Assembly: GCA_002633005.1 (NCBI GenBank)
Contig: NMRA01000849.1
Location: forward strand, 69,571 to 121,296
Source: Phoronis australis
Lineage: Eukaryota; Phoronida; Phoronidae
DNA: 51,726 nucleotides
Direction: 5' to 3'
Of this stretch, positions 19,760-32,482 are shown one piece after another. The translations under genes and the position numbers were made by a program. Numbering within the stretch: position 1 is the stretch's first letter; the number at the start of each line of letters is the position of its first letter. The notes beneath the pieces were generated by a model. That model had not been told where the DNA came from and searched no databases. It saw only the letters and a program-made list of their open reading frames with translations.

Positions 19760-22700
19760 GTAGGTGGACATGCTCACATTGTTCCGGGTGAGAAGGTTCA
19801 GCGGGAATTGTTTCATCTTGGTAAAGAACTGCAAAATATAGTAATCCCGTTTTCTGGACGTTGCTGTTCTTGTGTTCCTTCTACTAGAAAATGTTTATGA
19901 TTATTTTTAGACTTTCCAGGAAAGGTAATTCAAAGCACTAATCATCCCAGATGATATTTCTATCTCCCTGGTTATTTCATTAAAAACACTAGTTGCCTCA
20001 CGGGAGGTACCCTTTTCATTTTGGTTCGGATACACTATAACAGTGAATCGTTAGGCTCTTTCAGGGGTTGATAATTAAACTACTAATGTGCATGTGGCTA
20101 TGATTTAAAACTATTAAACTATTTTGCGCCCGTACTTTCTGGGCAATTGAGACATTTTCAAAAGAAAGAAGAAAAATGAATGCATGTATGGATCGGGCCC
20201 ATGAACATAACCCTGATTTGGAACTGGTTCAGTCCCCTCTTATGTACATGAATATACTATACATAGTCGTCGGGGTCTTCATGACAGAAGTTGAAGAAGC
20301 GCAAGATGAAGACGGCATTTGTAAGAATGCGTAGTTTTATCGTATAACCCTGCGATTGGGCTTATATGCAGAACATTTGGGAAGACAAATCTCGCTAACC
20401 AAATAAGCTACAAACTTCCGCAGCATGTGGTCCCACGTAGGCTATTCCTGTGTTGCGTAAGCACCCACCATAGTCCACATTTCGCCTTCCACGGAGATGG
20501 AGGTGCGCATAGGCAAGGCGAGTGAACAAATATGTCCGTGAGATGCAAAAGTTTAGGCTGTAACGCACGATCAAACGTATTGCAGTAAAATGAAACATAA
20601 AATTTTGCAGGTCATGTGTGGCAAAACAAGAAAAGTTGAGACTTACCTGTAGCAATGGTCCCGTGGTTGATCATAGTCATGCACTAATATTCGAATCGTT
20701 ATACCTTCAACGTCTCCAGAAAATGTGCTATGTCAGTTATGAGATTGATTGCTGGATTTGGCAATTTCGCATTATCCCCGTACCTATCGCGGTTATACAA
20801 AATGCATGACTATTAGATTGAAGAAACAAAGTTTAACAAAAGAACAAGATTTTTTTACGTATTAGAAGCCCTATTCATGAAAAAACATAAAAATACATAC
20901 ATGTATTGATTCTCCAAACTTTTGCTTACAGTGTATCAACAGAGGTAAGAATTTCAGTTTTTGCAAACTGACAATTTGTTGTCTTGAACTTTTTCTAGTT
21001 TTAGAGGTTTTAATTGAAATCGTTTTCGGCAAGGTGACCCTTGTTCACTTTTGTCCAGTGAAGGGACGAGCACGATCCGGAATAGTTCAACCTAGCTCCT
21101 GTCCGGTCCCTGTGTTGGCACGTGGAGGTAGATATACTGTGCAAATATTGTTTGGGAGCTGAGTGCTGACAGACAAAGCCAGTCAGTGGAAGCAGCTTAA
21201 AGAACTATATTTGGATGGCTTGATAATGTTGATCTTTGACCTTGCCCTGCTGAGTTTCCTGTCACACGTGCTCTCTCAATACGATATTTTAATGACCTTA
21301 ATATTGTCCAATTCCTATATTGAATTCATTTTGCGACAATATCCAACCGTACCATGGAAGTTGATGAATGATTTGGTTTCTCGACATTATTCCGGACTAG
21401 CTACTAGTGTGTGTTACAAACCTACATGTACGTTATTCAGGTGGTGTAGCTATGTTTCAAGCAGACTTGGTCAACACCCTGTTGTCCAGATCCAACAAAT
21501 TTGCAGTTGCTACATGTACATGTGGTTTGATTCTAAACTTATGGTTATCTCCAAACCTTATTTAGTGGCCTCTAATCTAACTCGTATATCAAAAAACTAT
21601 GCTTTGTCAACTATTAGAAGTATATATTTTCTGAAAGAAAAAAATAATGGAATATGAAAATACTTCTTGTATTACTATACCATTAATATTTTTACGTAAC
21701 CATCTTTTCTAACTCAAAATTTTATTTTTAAGAAAGGTACATTCGTAACAAAATAACCCCTCGGTCGATTTTAATGAAACTTTTTAAATGAAAGCTTCAC
21801 CAGTGACCTCAATAACTATGTTAGGAATTTTTGATTAGTCTTTTTTTGGTTTCTATGACAAATCAACTTGCAGAACTGTAGGTATCTTGTAAAAAACAGA
21901 AGTCGTATTCGTCTTTGTTACATTACGCAAAAAATGGCTTTGATATCGGAAATCCTAATATCGTTTTTGAGATTTATGACTAAATATTATTTTTGGAAAG
22001 TTTCAGCGAACTTCACTGAGCCTTTTTCGAGAACTTGTGTTCCTAAAGTTAAATGATGTCGATTTGCCGAAGCCGATAAAAAGCCGATTAAACTGGGACA
22101 AGTGAAAATCTTGTTTTCGGTACACATACTCTGTGCAAGCCTTAAATATGTTCGCTATTTCAACATTCATTTACGATGTTAACTGATTTTGCAGTGCTTA
22201 ATTAACTTAAATATCATTAAAACGTAACGTTCTCAGCTAATTACTGTTGCGACCATTTGACCTACTTTTATATGTGTATAGGTCACAGTTCTCTTGTTAT
22301 AGATAGCCTGTACATGTCACGTGATGGCAGATGATACGAAACCAAGAAAGAAATGGATTACAAAAATCGAATCGGGGGTTAAAGCATGTCATTGAAATTG
22401 CATGAAGGAATTAGAAAGAGGGTTTATTTCTTTTCACAATTTGCTGTATTGTCATGACCTAGGCCTGAGGCGACAGTAGCATTATTGTTCTCAACGCCAA
22501 TGGTCCATGTAGACGCACAACTCCCTGAGGATCAAAATTACGTTTTGTCTTTATTTTCCCCGGCACCATTCTACCTCGTTTACTCAATGTTATGGCGATT
22601 TTGTGTATGAAAGGACTGATTGTATACAAAGCTATTCTACATGTACTGTATACCTTAACCGAGATTCGATTTAATTGAAAGCCCTCTCACCTTTGACATC

Positions 22701-23680
22701 GGATAAGTAGTAAACAAACATCGACGCAAATGTGCGGTTCCAAGGTGGTTCTGTTAAATCTTTTTTTTTTGCTACGCAGTATATATTTTGTATTTGAAGT
22801 TCCCTGAGAATGAAATTAAGGTATTTTACTAGACAAACGTGAAATGTAAAATGGCCATTTTTGTGAATAAGGCTGGAGATAACCTTAAGTGTCTTAGATT
22901 TCTGTTGCTTGGCAACTGTTATCCTAGCACCTTTGTCGACTCGTGTATTCACACGGTTATGATAAAAATCACACAGTACTCCCAGCACTGTGTATAACCT
23001 GTCATTTAAAGGATATTCTTGTGTCACTTTAAACCGATAGCCACACATACTGTTAGGAGTCATTGCCTACTCAGTTAACCTTGCTGCAGTTTAAGGCCAT
23101 TTGATAGACTAGAAGTTTTATCCAAGTTGAACCGTGGAAAGTAGTTATGCAGTATGTTAGGTGGACTGTAACAATTGCCAATGACTTTCCCGGTGACATG
23201 ACTGCTCGAAGTTTGCATCATCGACTGGCTGAGAAAAGCAAAGGTGTCAACAGTGCCTTGTGTTCTCCTTCTATCAACACTGGTCACGCTAGAGGTTTTT
23301 CTGACTTCAAGCAATGCTCTTGATCATTGCAACTATTTCAAACTTTTAATCCGTGGGGGTAATCACATACATGTACATTCGATTTATGCTGAGAGGCCAC
23401 TCAACAAGACGTTGAGGGATATGGGCTGGAGTGGCGGTAGAGGTTTAGTTGACAGATCGTGAGCCATGCATAGTGATGTTGTGGTACGGTAAATATTTTC
23501 TTTTCTGTCCACTATTATACACGGGGTCGTATTTGAATAATTTGGGCATTCTTGTAGGATAATTTCTTTCGTGTACACTATTATACGTGGGATGGTATTT
23601 GTATATGTTTTCCACTTCTTAATTCTAATGTGGTCGAAAACCAATATTTATATATGCAAAACTATACATGGACATTTCAG
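19760..23680 (+). other. gene 1 intron d (splits the CTLD)
   Basis: A phase-2 intron of 3.9 kb. It contains large open frames (21163-21657 on +, 22671-23063 on -) without recognisable domains or matched splice sites, and a short hydrophobic open frame at 23244-23462 that lacks an ATG. None is taken as a gene. Confidence 0.5.
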
Positions 23681-23898
23681 AAATACAGATGTACCAAAAA
23701 AGCAAGTGAAAGCTCTGCTCTTCGGCTTGAAATACTACGACACCCTTTTCTGGGGCTACAGTGATAAGAAGCCTATCGATGACGCATGGACCTTAAAATA
23801 CCACAAGTACTCTTGCGCTGTTGCCCACTGTAAAGATGATTGTTCCTGGGAGGATCATGACTGTGATGTCCCTGCAAACTTTCTGTGCGAACTTCCAC
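23681..23898 (+). CDS. gene 1, exon e: C-type lectin-like domain, C-terminal half
   Basis: The exon follows GGACATTTCAG and ends at a GTAAGT donor (23899), entering in phase 2 and leaving in phase 1. It translates as NTDVPKKQVKALLFGLKYY, FWGYSDKKP, an AW segment, CAVAHCKDDCSWEDHDC and NFLCELP. These equal the WIGL, W-SDG, WxDxxC and FxCE elements of a CTLD. The calcium/sugar motif usually read EPN or QPD is not visible, although W-E-D is close to the WND motif. Classical calcium-dependent sugar binding is therefore doubtful. Exons a to e add up to 1,110 nt (370 codons) without a stop when joined in phase. Confidence 0.85.
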
Positions 23899-24099
23899 GT
23901 AAGTCAATACTTATGGACTCTTCACGTTAACGTAGTTTTGACTTTGCTCAACTTAGTGATTTTTAAATGTTATAATAGCTTTGCTTCCGTGATGTGGATT
24001 TTACGTTGAAGACCTCTCTTCGAACAATGGCGAAGTCCTCAGAATGCTTTGGTCCTCATACGAAGAAGTACACTGGACTTTCAGATGGGACAGGAATTG
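23899..24099 (+). other. start of the region downstream of the lectin exon
   Basis: Begins with the GTAAGT donor. The phase-1 acceptor of the next exon is not certain; a candidate is at 31589. No transmembrane exon was found between here and there. Confidence 0.4.
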
Positions 24100-24325
24100 A
24101 AACTCAATTGAGGTTCAGTCGAGATTCAATTGAAATTCAATTGAAGTTTTTCCCATGTAAATGAATTGATTGAATTCAATAGCCTATTCAATAGCCATTC
24201 AATAGCAATTCAATAGCTGTTCAATATAGCCATTCAATTCTCCATGCAGTACAGGATCATCCCATATTCAATAACCATTCAATAGCCGTTCAATGGCCAT
24301 TCAATAGCCGTTCAATGGCCATTTT
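24100..24325. repeat. CAATAGCCATT minisatellite, cluster 1
   Basis: Starts with several TTCAATTGAA-like palindromes, then a degenerate 11-bp tandem of CAATAGCCATT with variants CAATAGCCGTT, CAATGGCCATT and CAATAACCATT. A second cluster of the same unit is at 33805-33995. Confidence 0.85.
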
Positions 24326-24824
24326 ATTTCTCTAACTATACAAAATTATTTGAATTTTCTTTAAAAAATTAACTCTTTCAAAAAATAGGATGTATTGTTG
24401 TTAAAGTCCTTCTCTCAAACTGCCCATTTGGTTATAGTATCCGAAAATATTTACTACATAAAATCTTATTTTCGACACCCTTTCTTTATATTCTTTTCGC
24501 CTTTCTTGCCAAAAGCGATTTTTTAACAGTATTTGACCCTTCTCTGTGAACGTATAATTACCGGCTGTCATCGATTATTTCCGTACCCACATTTCCGGCT
24601 CATCAGTTCAGGTACTTGTCCTGAACGCCGCCATTTTTTCCTTGTAACTGAATGTGCTTTGGCTTGCTCGAAAAGTCTTCATTACTTTGTTTTATTAGTA
24701 ATATCTCGTGATTCGTTTGCACATGTAGTGTATTTATAGTTTGTAGTAAGTGGTCCTTGAATTTTTTGGAATGTTACGCGTACTTAGTATGTTAAAATAC
24801 ATGTAGCATTGGTGTTAAGTTCCT
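24326..24824. other. gene-free stretch, nothing identified
   Basis: No domain or splice-bounded exon. The open frame at 24533-24739 has no motif. Confidence 0.35.
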
Positions 24825-25935
24825 TACGTGGGCCGGTCGAACCTAGGAACCAATATGGGTAGAACCAATTTTTTCGGTTTTATTTTTTTCTCGTTTTGAA
24901 AAATTACTTTGCTATCATCGGAAAGGTAGTACATTCTACTCACTAAAGATCGAAAAAGTATCAAAATCGGGGCAAGCAGTGTAAAGTTATTGCAAGTGTT
25001 GTGGCAAAATTACATGTAGGGTCACTTTGTTTGGATCGCGTCGGCGATATTGGAAGACAGCGGGATAAGTTACGAGTTTAAAACTTTGTGTAACTTGTTT
25101 ACAGCAACAAATTACGGTGAAATGTAGTTAGACATATCTTAACTTACTATTCTGCACGATTAAACAATGTTCACCAAATTTCAGCCTCGCAGTTGTTACT
25201 CATTAAGTGATAAATGTGCTCACAATTCCCGTTCGACTTCGTCTCATTTCTAGCGGCACCGACAACATGACGACATTTGATGAACTGAAAGGCATGTTCA
25301 ATCGGCTACTTTGTAATTTGTGAAGATTTAACGTTGATACATTTTGACAAACGTTGCTACAAAAAAGAACCTTTTTCAATTTTCGTGTTTTTTGTGCAAA
25401 AATATAAGATATATTCGAATTATTTTACTAATAAATTTCCCATTCAGGTGATCTAAGCTAAAAAAATAGTGGAAATAATTTTGAAATGGTTTCTTGTTTG
25501 ACTGTAAACTGCTGTTCAAGACTTGATTCGGTGTCACAAAATGATTCATATTTTTCTAAATTTTAAGTCTCAATTGCTTTCAAGTCATGTTTTGTAACTT
25601 ATTGCTTCTTAATTCAGGTTATCAAGTCAACAATATGAATATTGTTAATTTGAGAAATAAGCTATGTTGTATTGTGAAGCTTCAAGCCTTGCAACTTCAT
25701 ATCTTTTTAAATGATGCTTATCAAATTCTGGTGTAAGGAAACACTATTCCGTCACTATGGTAATAGTAACATGTATGTCCACTTTCATATGGAAACTGTT
25801 GCTGTTGAATAGTGTTTGTAATGCTGAATGTTGTAAAGTATTGTGCATTTTAAGTTACTTGTTATGTTAAAAGTTTGAATCATTTTGGGTTAATGAATAA
25901 AAATGATAACATGTTGTATTGGACTTGTCATGCTT
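24825..25935 (+). repeat. dispersed repeat, copy B (inverted relative to 690-1915)
   Basis: Partner of copy A. Both share the same order of landmarks over about 1.1 kb, with scattered substitutions and small gaps. An AATAAAAATGATAAC stretch lies near the right end. No intact frame is conserved between the copies. Confidence 0.75.
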
Positions 25936-26680
25936 ATGTGCTCGAACGAGCCCCCTTTTTGGTGAACTGTAAAAAGGTCTGCCTAACGCACACAAGCACG
26001 AATTCCGAAAAAAAGTAGCAAATGAGACAATATTCCACTAGAAGACAGGAAGTACCAAAATGTAGAGTCTGCAATTCATAGCTCTGAACACACCCACTGA
26101 ATCTTATAGTAAAAGATAGACATTCCCAAAAATTCCAGTCCTCCCATTCTTTTAGGCTTTTTGCGCTCATACAAAGTCTGGGAAAATCTCTTTTGAAAGC
26201 CAACAACTTTGCACAGTTCGTCATAAGTACCCAAGTACTAAATAAACCTCGTTTGAGCGAGCGCTGTGGCCAGCGACCAGTTAGGCCTAAGGGTAGCCTT
26301 GGCGCAAAGCTGTATAGGCCTACTAACAAGCTTTATTTTGACGATAGTTTTCACTGGTAGCTGGTGACTCATGCTAACTATGGTCTGCCGCGGCAGTGTG
26401 ACACAGGACTAACCAGACCGTAATTTCATGCAAGTGTCTGAAACTACCCTTGAATATATGCTGCATTTAGGATTTGACCAATTTACTTCGACAAAACAGC
26501 TTGCAACCGCACGCATTTACCGTTCGCCAGTGTCTGGTTTCGATCCGCACCGGGTCCGATAGGCTGCGGTCCCGAGTATGGCAAAATAATTTCTGTCAAA
26601 ATTTATTCGTCACATTTCTAAATCAAATTCGATAAAATTGTCCGTAGTTTGATTTTATTAAAATTAAGGCGCGCTGTCGA
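25936..26680. other. stretch with a 131-codon minus-strand open frame, no assignment
   Basis: The frame at 25934-26329 on the minus strand is open over its length, but its translation shows no domain I recognise. The rest holds nothing identified. Confidence 0.25.
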
Positions 26681-27045
26681 TTATTTTATCCCCGTTTGCT
26701 GGCTGGTAACAGTACAGGCACTGCTCCAGTCGCACTGACGGCGTTTTCTCGGCCAGGGTTCCTGAATGAATTGTACTTCCGGGTTCGCGGCAAGTTCAAA
26801 ATGGCGGTGTTTCTTCTGGTCAGAATCGTGAGTGGCGCGTTCATTTAAACTTTTTTCGAGTACGGATCTTGTATTAGTTATGGGGTAAGTACTTCTTGGA
26901 TCATTATAACCTCCTCTAACCATGTAATAAGGGTTAACAACGCGTGAGAGAAGGACTTTAACCTCTTCAAGAGATAAGAATAGTTCACAATCATCATTCA
27001 ACAACCTGGCATGCTCGAATAAAATCAAATCACAGACAACTGAAC
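26681..27045 (-). CDS. unidentified ORF, possible exon or TE-derived fragment
   Basis: About 115-120 open codons on the minus strand. The residue mix is protein-like: HARLLNDDCELFLSLEEVKV, then VVNPYYMVRGGYNDP, YPITNTRSVLEKSL, and KKHRHFELAANPE. A short basic tail then leads to a stop near 26681. GC content is higher than in the flanks. I do not recognise the family. It has no convincing start codon, so it would be an internal or last exon, or a fragment of a transposon gene. The charge distribution and lack of low-complexity sequence make it one of the more credible unassigned frames here. Confidence 0.35.
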
Positions 27046-27744
27046 ATTTCGAAACATTAACTCGAAACTAACCCAAGTATTAAAATTATCATACAGCATC
27101 AAACAAAGAAAAACAAAGACATACCTTAGGCATTTGAAAAGTAGCAGCCTTTGTAAACATTTTGCAGAATCTAATGCTGACTAATTGTGGTTTGTTTTAT
27201 TTTTTCAACATTTGTATACTGAACCTCGTATATGAAATAATCATGTGACACTATGAGCTAAGTTGAACACATCCATACGTTGAAGGGAAAATGAGTATTT
27301 TATATCCAATTAGCTAAATAAATGCAGGCGATAAAATAAAAAATAATAATTTCAGGCATACAAAATCATAGCAGCAAAATATTAGTTTTGTGAAAAGCAC
27401 GGTCCTCATGTGATACCAAATTTCTAAATGTTGGCATTGTACAGCCTTTCATGGTCTCTGCAGAAATCTGGAGTCCGCACTTTTCAGAACTCTGAGACTT
27501 GATATAATCCATTAATTTGGGGTATCTGTCCACAACAGGAATTCATGGCCGGCACAGTGTTGGTGGGAGTGGGCATTAGCTCCCAAGAGTTATAGTCTTT
27601 TCACTTCATAATGCGTATTTTCAAAGTCTTCTTCTGTACTAAAAAAGTTGAAAAATAACCAGTTAGAGGGTACAAAATGAAGTATAAAATTTGAATTTTG
27701 TATTGAGCTTGTCGCTCAGGAAATACATGAATACTTTCTTAGTT
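27046..27744. other. gene-free stretch, nothing identified
   Basis: AT-rich, with no supported feature. Confidence 0.35.
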
Positions 27745-27800
27745 AAGTACTAGTCCACGAGAGCACCAGCCATGAGCGGCAAGGTGGGGGTCAGCCGATT
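27745..27800 (+). repeat. partial relative of the 32483/39822 repeat
   Basis: Contains TAGTCCACG and then GCGGCAAGGTGGGGGTCAGCC-like sequence, the same two blocks in the same order as in the 39822-40052 repeat but with a different spacer. The following sequence (ATTTTCACCAAATTTGGCA) diverges and looks like the diverged repeat field near the window end. Confidence 0.5.
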
Positions 27801-30800
27801 TTCACCAAATTTGGCACATAGGTAGTCCTATGGGATCTATAAACAGCTGTAAAATATTTCCTCAAAATATTGCGTTTTTCTAAAGTTATAGGCTCAAACA
27901 CATTTTACGGCTTCGCAGCCATGTTTTCACGCTATAAAAACTGTCCAGTTTTAACTGTTCATATTTTTCCTTGAAAGAAAGCTATCGATTTATTATTCAC
28001 TTGGCATTGTTTATTGGTGCCTGTAGATTGTTTCACAGATGTCTTGAAACACGATTCCGATTTACCACCCTCATTTAGTAGTTTTACTACACTGCCCCCC
28101 GTTATGCCATTTTGAGGTTGTGTTCAGTACACTGCTGTACCAAATCTGCCCCCACTGTTATGAGAATGAAACTTAGCCAAAATGTTGACAAAACATGTTA
28201 CTTTCATTTCATAAAATAAAAACATTGTCAGCCAGTTTATTAGTTGTATATTTTGGCACCTCAAATGTACTAAAATGAGAAATTTTCATATATCTTAGAT
28301 CGATGCGTGAGCACCGTAAAATCCAATTGTCCTTCATGTTTTTCGATATTTTGCAACAACTTAGTTCCTCCTGAATGTTTTGAACGTTTTACTACTGATC
28401 ATTTAGGGCTATAGTACTTCTAAATACCATACATGTCTTCATTTTGTAAAAAGCCGATTATGTCCTCCACAGTGAACAGGGTTAGACATGAACTCGACTA
28501 ATGTAGGTTATTTTGATATACAGTTGTTTTACTTTGCATTTTCCTCATGGGTATTTCTTCACACATTTTCAAGTCAGGTTTTCTGTTGATCAAATGTTCA
28601 TGCAATGCATTGTAATATCAAATGAATGATAAGCTTGGTTGCATGACCGCAATTTTTCCCACGACTTAAAACAAAAGACCGCAGAAATTTTCCTGACGAA
28701 ATACCGGGTATGCAGTTCTGTAAAAACATTCGAATGACAAGACAAACTCCACCACTGTCCATGGCAACTCGTCGCATGTTTTTCGCCCATCGGTCCTATC
28801 ATTGTTTTCCTTTGTTGTGTCATTGTTGGATGTAAGAACACAGGTCGCATGGATATAGAACCTTGCGTACATAAGACCGTTGCCGATAAGTGCTCGTCAT
28901 TATATCTTTATTATAACAACGGGAACAATGAAGATGCTAATCTATTGTTCTCTATGCCACCAGGTTTCCCGTAGATGACCACAGAAGAGGAAAGTACCTA
29001 CAAACAATGACCACGCCCCTTAGCAACTATTACCGCGCACACGAATCACTTCCGTGGAACCTAAACACCAAATTTTTATATCCGTGTATTGTGTTGTATT
29101 GCTCATGGTACGAGTTCAGACTCTGTTGTATTAAGATTCCAATCCCCAACCCTGTAATATGTAGTTTGAGTAAAATGTTTAGACAATGCAGGTTTATGGA
29201 TTTATTCTCCTTCAAATGAAGAGTAAAAATCAAATTCTGCACAGGTTTTTTAGAAGTAATTACTTATTGGAAGATCACACATCTAAAAAATTAAACAATG
29301 TTTGACAATTTTATTCATTATCTTATTTGAAAATTGCCTACCTCACAGACAACTCATCTAAGTTGAAAATATTCCTTGTCAAAAAATATAAAATACCAAC
29401 CAGAGACTTGTGTACTACAAAATATGTTTTCGTAATACAATGCAAAAAATAACTGTACGGTCAAAAGTGCAAATGTTACGACTCCAATAAAAAATTGCCT
29501 TCTAGATCTTTTCAACACTCTAATTGCTACAGGACAAAGTCAATCACCCAAAGCTCATAAAGTTAGGGAATTACATTTAAGGTGATGTAGTCTCACTGCG
29601 AAAAAGTGATTTAGCAATAACGCTGACAACACTGGAAATCTTCTTCACAAACTTGAGGTAGCTGTATTTACCACATCAATGTTCTTATCAAAACTAACCA
29701 CAACAAAATGAAAAATTGGCTTAACGGTTCCAATTAGGCAGCATTTTACAATGAAATGGTCATGAAAAAATACTTTTGCAACATGGTTTGCATTACAATT
29801 GCCCTACGATTACAGTTGTACATACATACTAGACCACTAACAAAATTACCCATGGGAACCATAAAATGGTCAATTCGCCAAAAAAACAAGGAGCCACCAG
29901 AGCTAATGTGCCAATACTTTTCAGTACTGCAACAAAAAATCATTTGAAGTGGACATAAACTCGCCTAAAATCACATAAAAGAACTTTTGATTTAAACATT
30001 TTACCATCACAAAATAGGTATTACTTCCAGGTCACTTTTGAGCAATTTCAGAACTTTGAAAGATCTGGCAATATGCAATTGCTAGAGACCAGACTAACAG
30101 TGTGCGATTTTATACACACAGCATGGTCTCAAAGAATAGCAAACTGTCAATTCGCTACAATTCCAGAAATCACTTCCCATCTGTATAAGGAACAAACTGA
30201 GCAAAGTTTATAGAGGTAAATGGTCTAAATCAAAACATATTACCTCCTGGACAGAGTATGGGTTTACAACCCAGGCAGAAAGATAAGTTAACAAAACCAG
30301 GCTAACTGCAACAGGGTCTCAAATTTCAGTAATATATACCCATTTACAAACAAAAATCTATAATGGTAAATAAAATGCAGAAACATAAATTCAGATCAAT
30401 TACGCATCTTCAAGGAAAAGGAATTGTACAGTGGTCAGAAATCATCTAATGTGATGGCAACACTGAGAAATCCTGTCAGACCAAAAAATCCAGTGGCTAA
30501 ACAAAATTAACAATGTACCATTACCATGTGGCCCAGGATCATGATCCGTGCCTGGACAAAAATTCAGTCTTAGAGTAGGTAAATTTTAGATTTGTGCTGT
30601 TCACACAAGCAGTTCTGGTGCAAACAAAGCTTGCGACAACACACAAGCCTACTTCCCTCCACAGCTGTGCTGATACAATAATGCCCCCACTGGATTTAGC
30701 AGATCAGACAGAGTATTTACAGGTCCAGCCACTGTACTGTTTCCTCCTTTTGAATTTTTACAATGCTACATCCTTGACAATCGCAGATTGCCTCTTTCAA

Positions 30801-31588
30801 TGGATTCTCCACTTCCTCTGTCCCAGTTTCCCCACATTTGCTGAAAGTGGCCTATCTCAACAAATTACTTTGGACCTGTTGTGGTATAACCCAGTAATCT
30901 TTGGCAAATACTTTTCCCCAACTCGTTCCTCAAGCTACAAATTCTCTTTGACATATCTTCTGGGAGTAGACTTTTCGGCCTCTCTCTGGCTCCCTCACTT
31001 AGTTGTCCAGAAGGGTGCCTTGTCGCTGGTTGTGAACTTTCCATACCCAACCTTTACTAATAATCGGCAAGTCTCCAACTTCAGCAGAAGCCTTTCCTGA
31101 TTCCTAAAATTGTATTAATGAAAAATTAAACATATTATATTTAATGTGGCCACTTCGGCTGAGAAAATATGAATACCAAGCTAAAGTGAAGGCACCAATA
31201 TTTTTGATGGCTTTAGCACGTTTAATTAACTTCATAATCGCAGAAAATCATTGGTAGACAAAACATACTCCCTAGTCTTTAAAAGTAGTTCATGGGCAGA
31301 AGTCATGTTACACATTTGCTGGTTGTTATGAAAATTTATGATGACTACCTATTTTCTATGCCAATGTATACATGTTGCATAAACATCAACACATTTGAAT
31401 AAGATATGATTGAGCAATAAGGCCCGAGTTATAAGCAATCACGGTGTGTCAATAAAAGTATTTTTGCATGAATGACGTGCTTCTAAAAATATTCCTCAGG
31501 GTCAGACCCTGGAGTTTAGTGATTCCTACCTGAGCTCACACGAAACAGGACGTTGAACCTTGACTTAACGTCTTTGGTCATTTTTCAG
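27801..31588. other. long gene-free stretch, nothing identified
   Basis: Numerous short open frames on both strands, none with a domain or matched splice sites. The 168-codon + frame at 30594-31100 is hydrophobic/Ser-rich without a motif, and an overlapping minus frame is present. Confidence 0.35.
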
Positions 31589-31857
31589 ACCTCTATCAGA
31601 TTTCTCCTCTAGTGTGCAGTGGATGTTCTAAGTGTCTTTGGCGACGCCAATATATCTCGATGATTCGGTTAAGTGAATCTAATACGGTAGATTATGTAGC
31701 TCCTGCACACCTGCCTCCGAGGCAGACACTGAGACAGACTTCTTCTCAGGAGGACACGTTCCACCTCCACATCAGCTCAAAGTACTCTTATAAGGTGCTC
31801 AAATGTTTCGCTCTATACCTTGTGCATTTCCCAAGAGTTTCTCTCCGCAATTTGTAG
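31589..31857 (+). CDS. candidate last exon of gene 1 (cytoplasmic-tail-like), tentative
   Basis: Follows the acceptor GTCATTTTTCAG and is open for 89 codons to TAG at 31855. It would enter in phase 1, matching the phase-1 end of exon e. The translation has a Cys/Arg start (VCSGCSKCLWRRQYISM), a polar middle with DYVAPAHLP, and SSKYSYKVL near the end, which reads like a juxtamembrane plus cytoplasmic tail with several Tyr motifs (YISM, YVAP, YKVL). No transmembrane segment precedes it in this window, and the 7.7-kb distance from exon e makes the link weak. It could equally be a chance frame. Confidence 0.25.
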
Positions 31858-32482
31858 AAATACCACATTCGATGCGACTGGCAATGCCAGATAAATAGAT
31901 AACTTCGCAAACCCGCACTTTAGGTCAGCCATCATTCAACTAACGCATTGTAAGCTTTAGTTTGGTATACAGACGAATTGAATGAACAAATTTAGTATAA
32001 TTTAATATTTTATTGGGAAATGCTAGTGCCCTTAAAATTAATTAAAAACATTTAAGCTAACCAATTGTTTTAATTGTATTATACCACGGTATATTAATGC
32101 GTAGAAACGGCGCACAACTAGTGACTGGTTTAACATGACAAATACACATACGCGGTCTGAAAATAGTGAAATTGAGACACCTATTACCAAGCCTGCCTGA
32201 AGGGCTGACAAAGTTTTTATTGTATTAATTTCAAGGGTATGGGGTCTTCTACATGTCCATGTTATTATTTTTAGTTTTCTCGCGGGGGCAGCTTCGCTAT
32301 AAGGGTACAACTTACTGCTGGTTTTTCACAAGACCGAAATGTACCTCCACGGAAACAGTTCCAGTGTTACCATGGTAACCGATATTGCAGTGGCGTTGCC
32401 GTTTTTACTGTTATTGGTCATGAGCCTATCATGTGATATAAATTGTTCAGAAACGATTCTGTTTGAAGCAGAAACTGGAGTT
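31858..32482. other. gene-free stretch, nothing identified
   Basis: AT-rich. The open frames at 32038-32310 (-) and 32339-32620 (+) have no motif, and the latter runs into the repeat at 32483. Confidence 0.35.

Noticed and set aside
21163-21657. 164-codon + strand open frame inside gene 1 intron d
   Set aside because: No ATG at the start, hydrophobic/low-complexity composition, no motif. About this length is expected once or so by chance in a window of this size.
22671-23063. 130-codon minus-strand open frame
   Set aside because: It crosses a poly-A/T run and shows no recognisable domain. It lies antisense in an intron.
23244-23462. signal-peptide-like hydrophobic frame before the lectin exon e
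   Set aside because: It begins at GTG with no in-frame ATG, and lies in the middle of the CTLD-splitting intron, whose flanking exons join perfectly without it.
26520-26580. tRNA-like B-box near GGTTTCGATCC
   Set aside because: No cloverleaf can be drawn: there is no matching acceptor stem, D-arm or anticodon arm around it.
30594-31100. 168-codon + strand open frame
   Set aside because: No motif. A long overlapping frame exists on the other strand, and composition follows the local base content.
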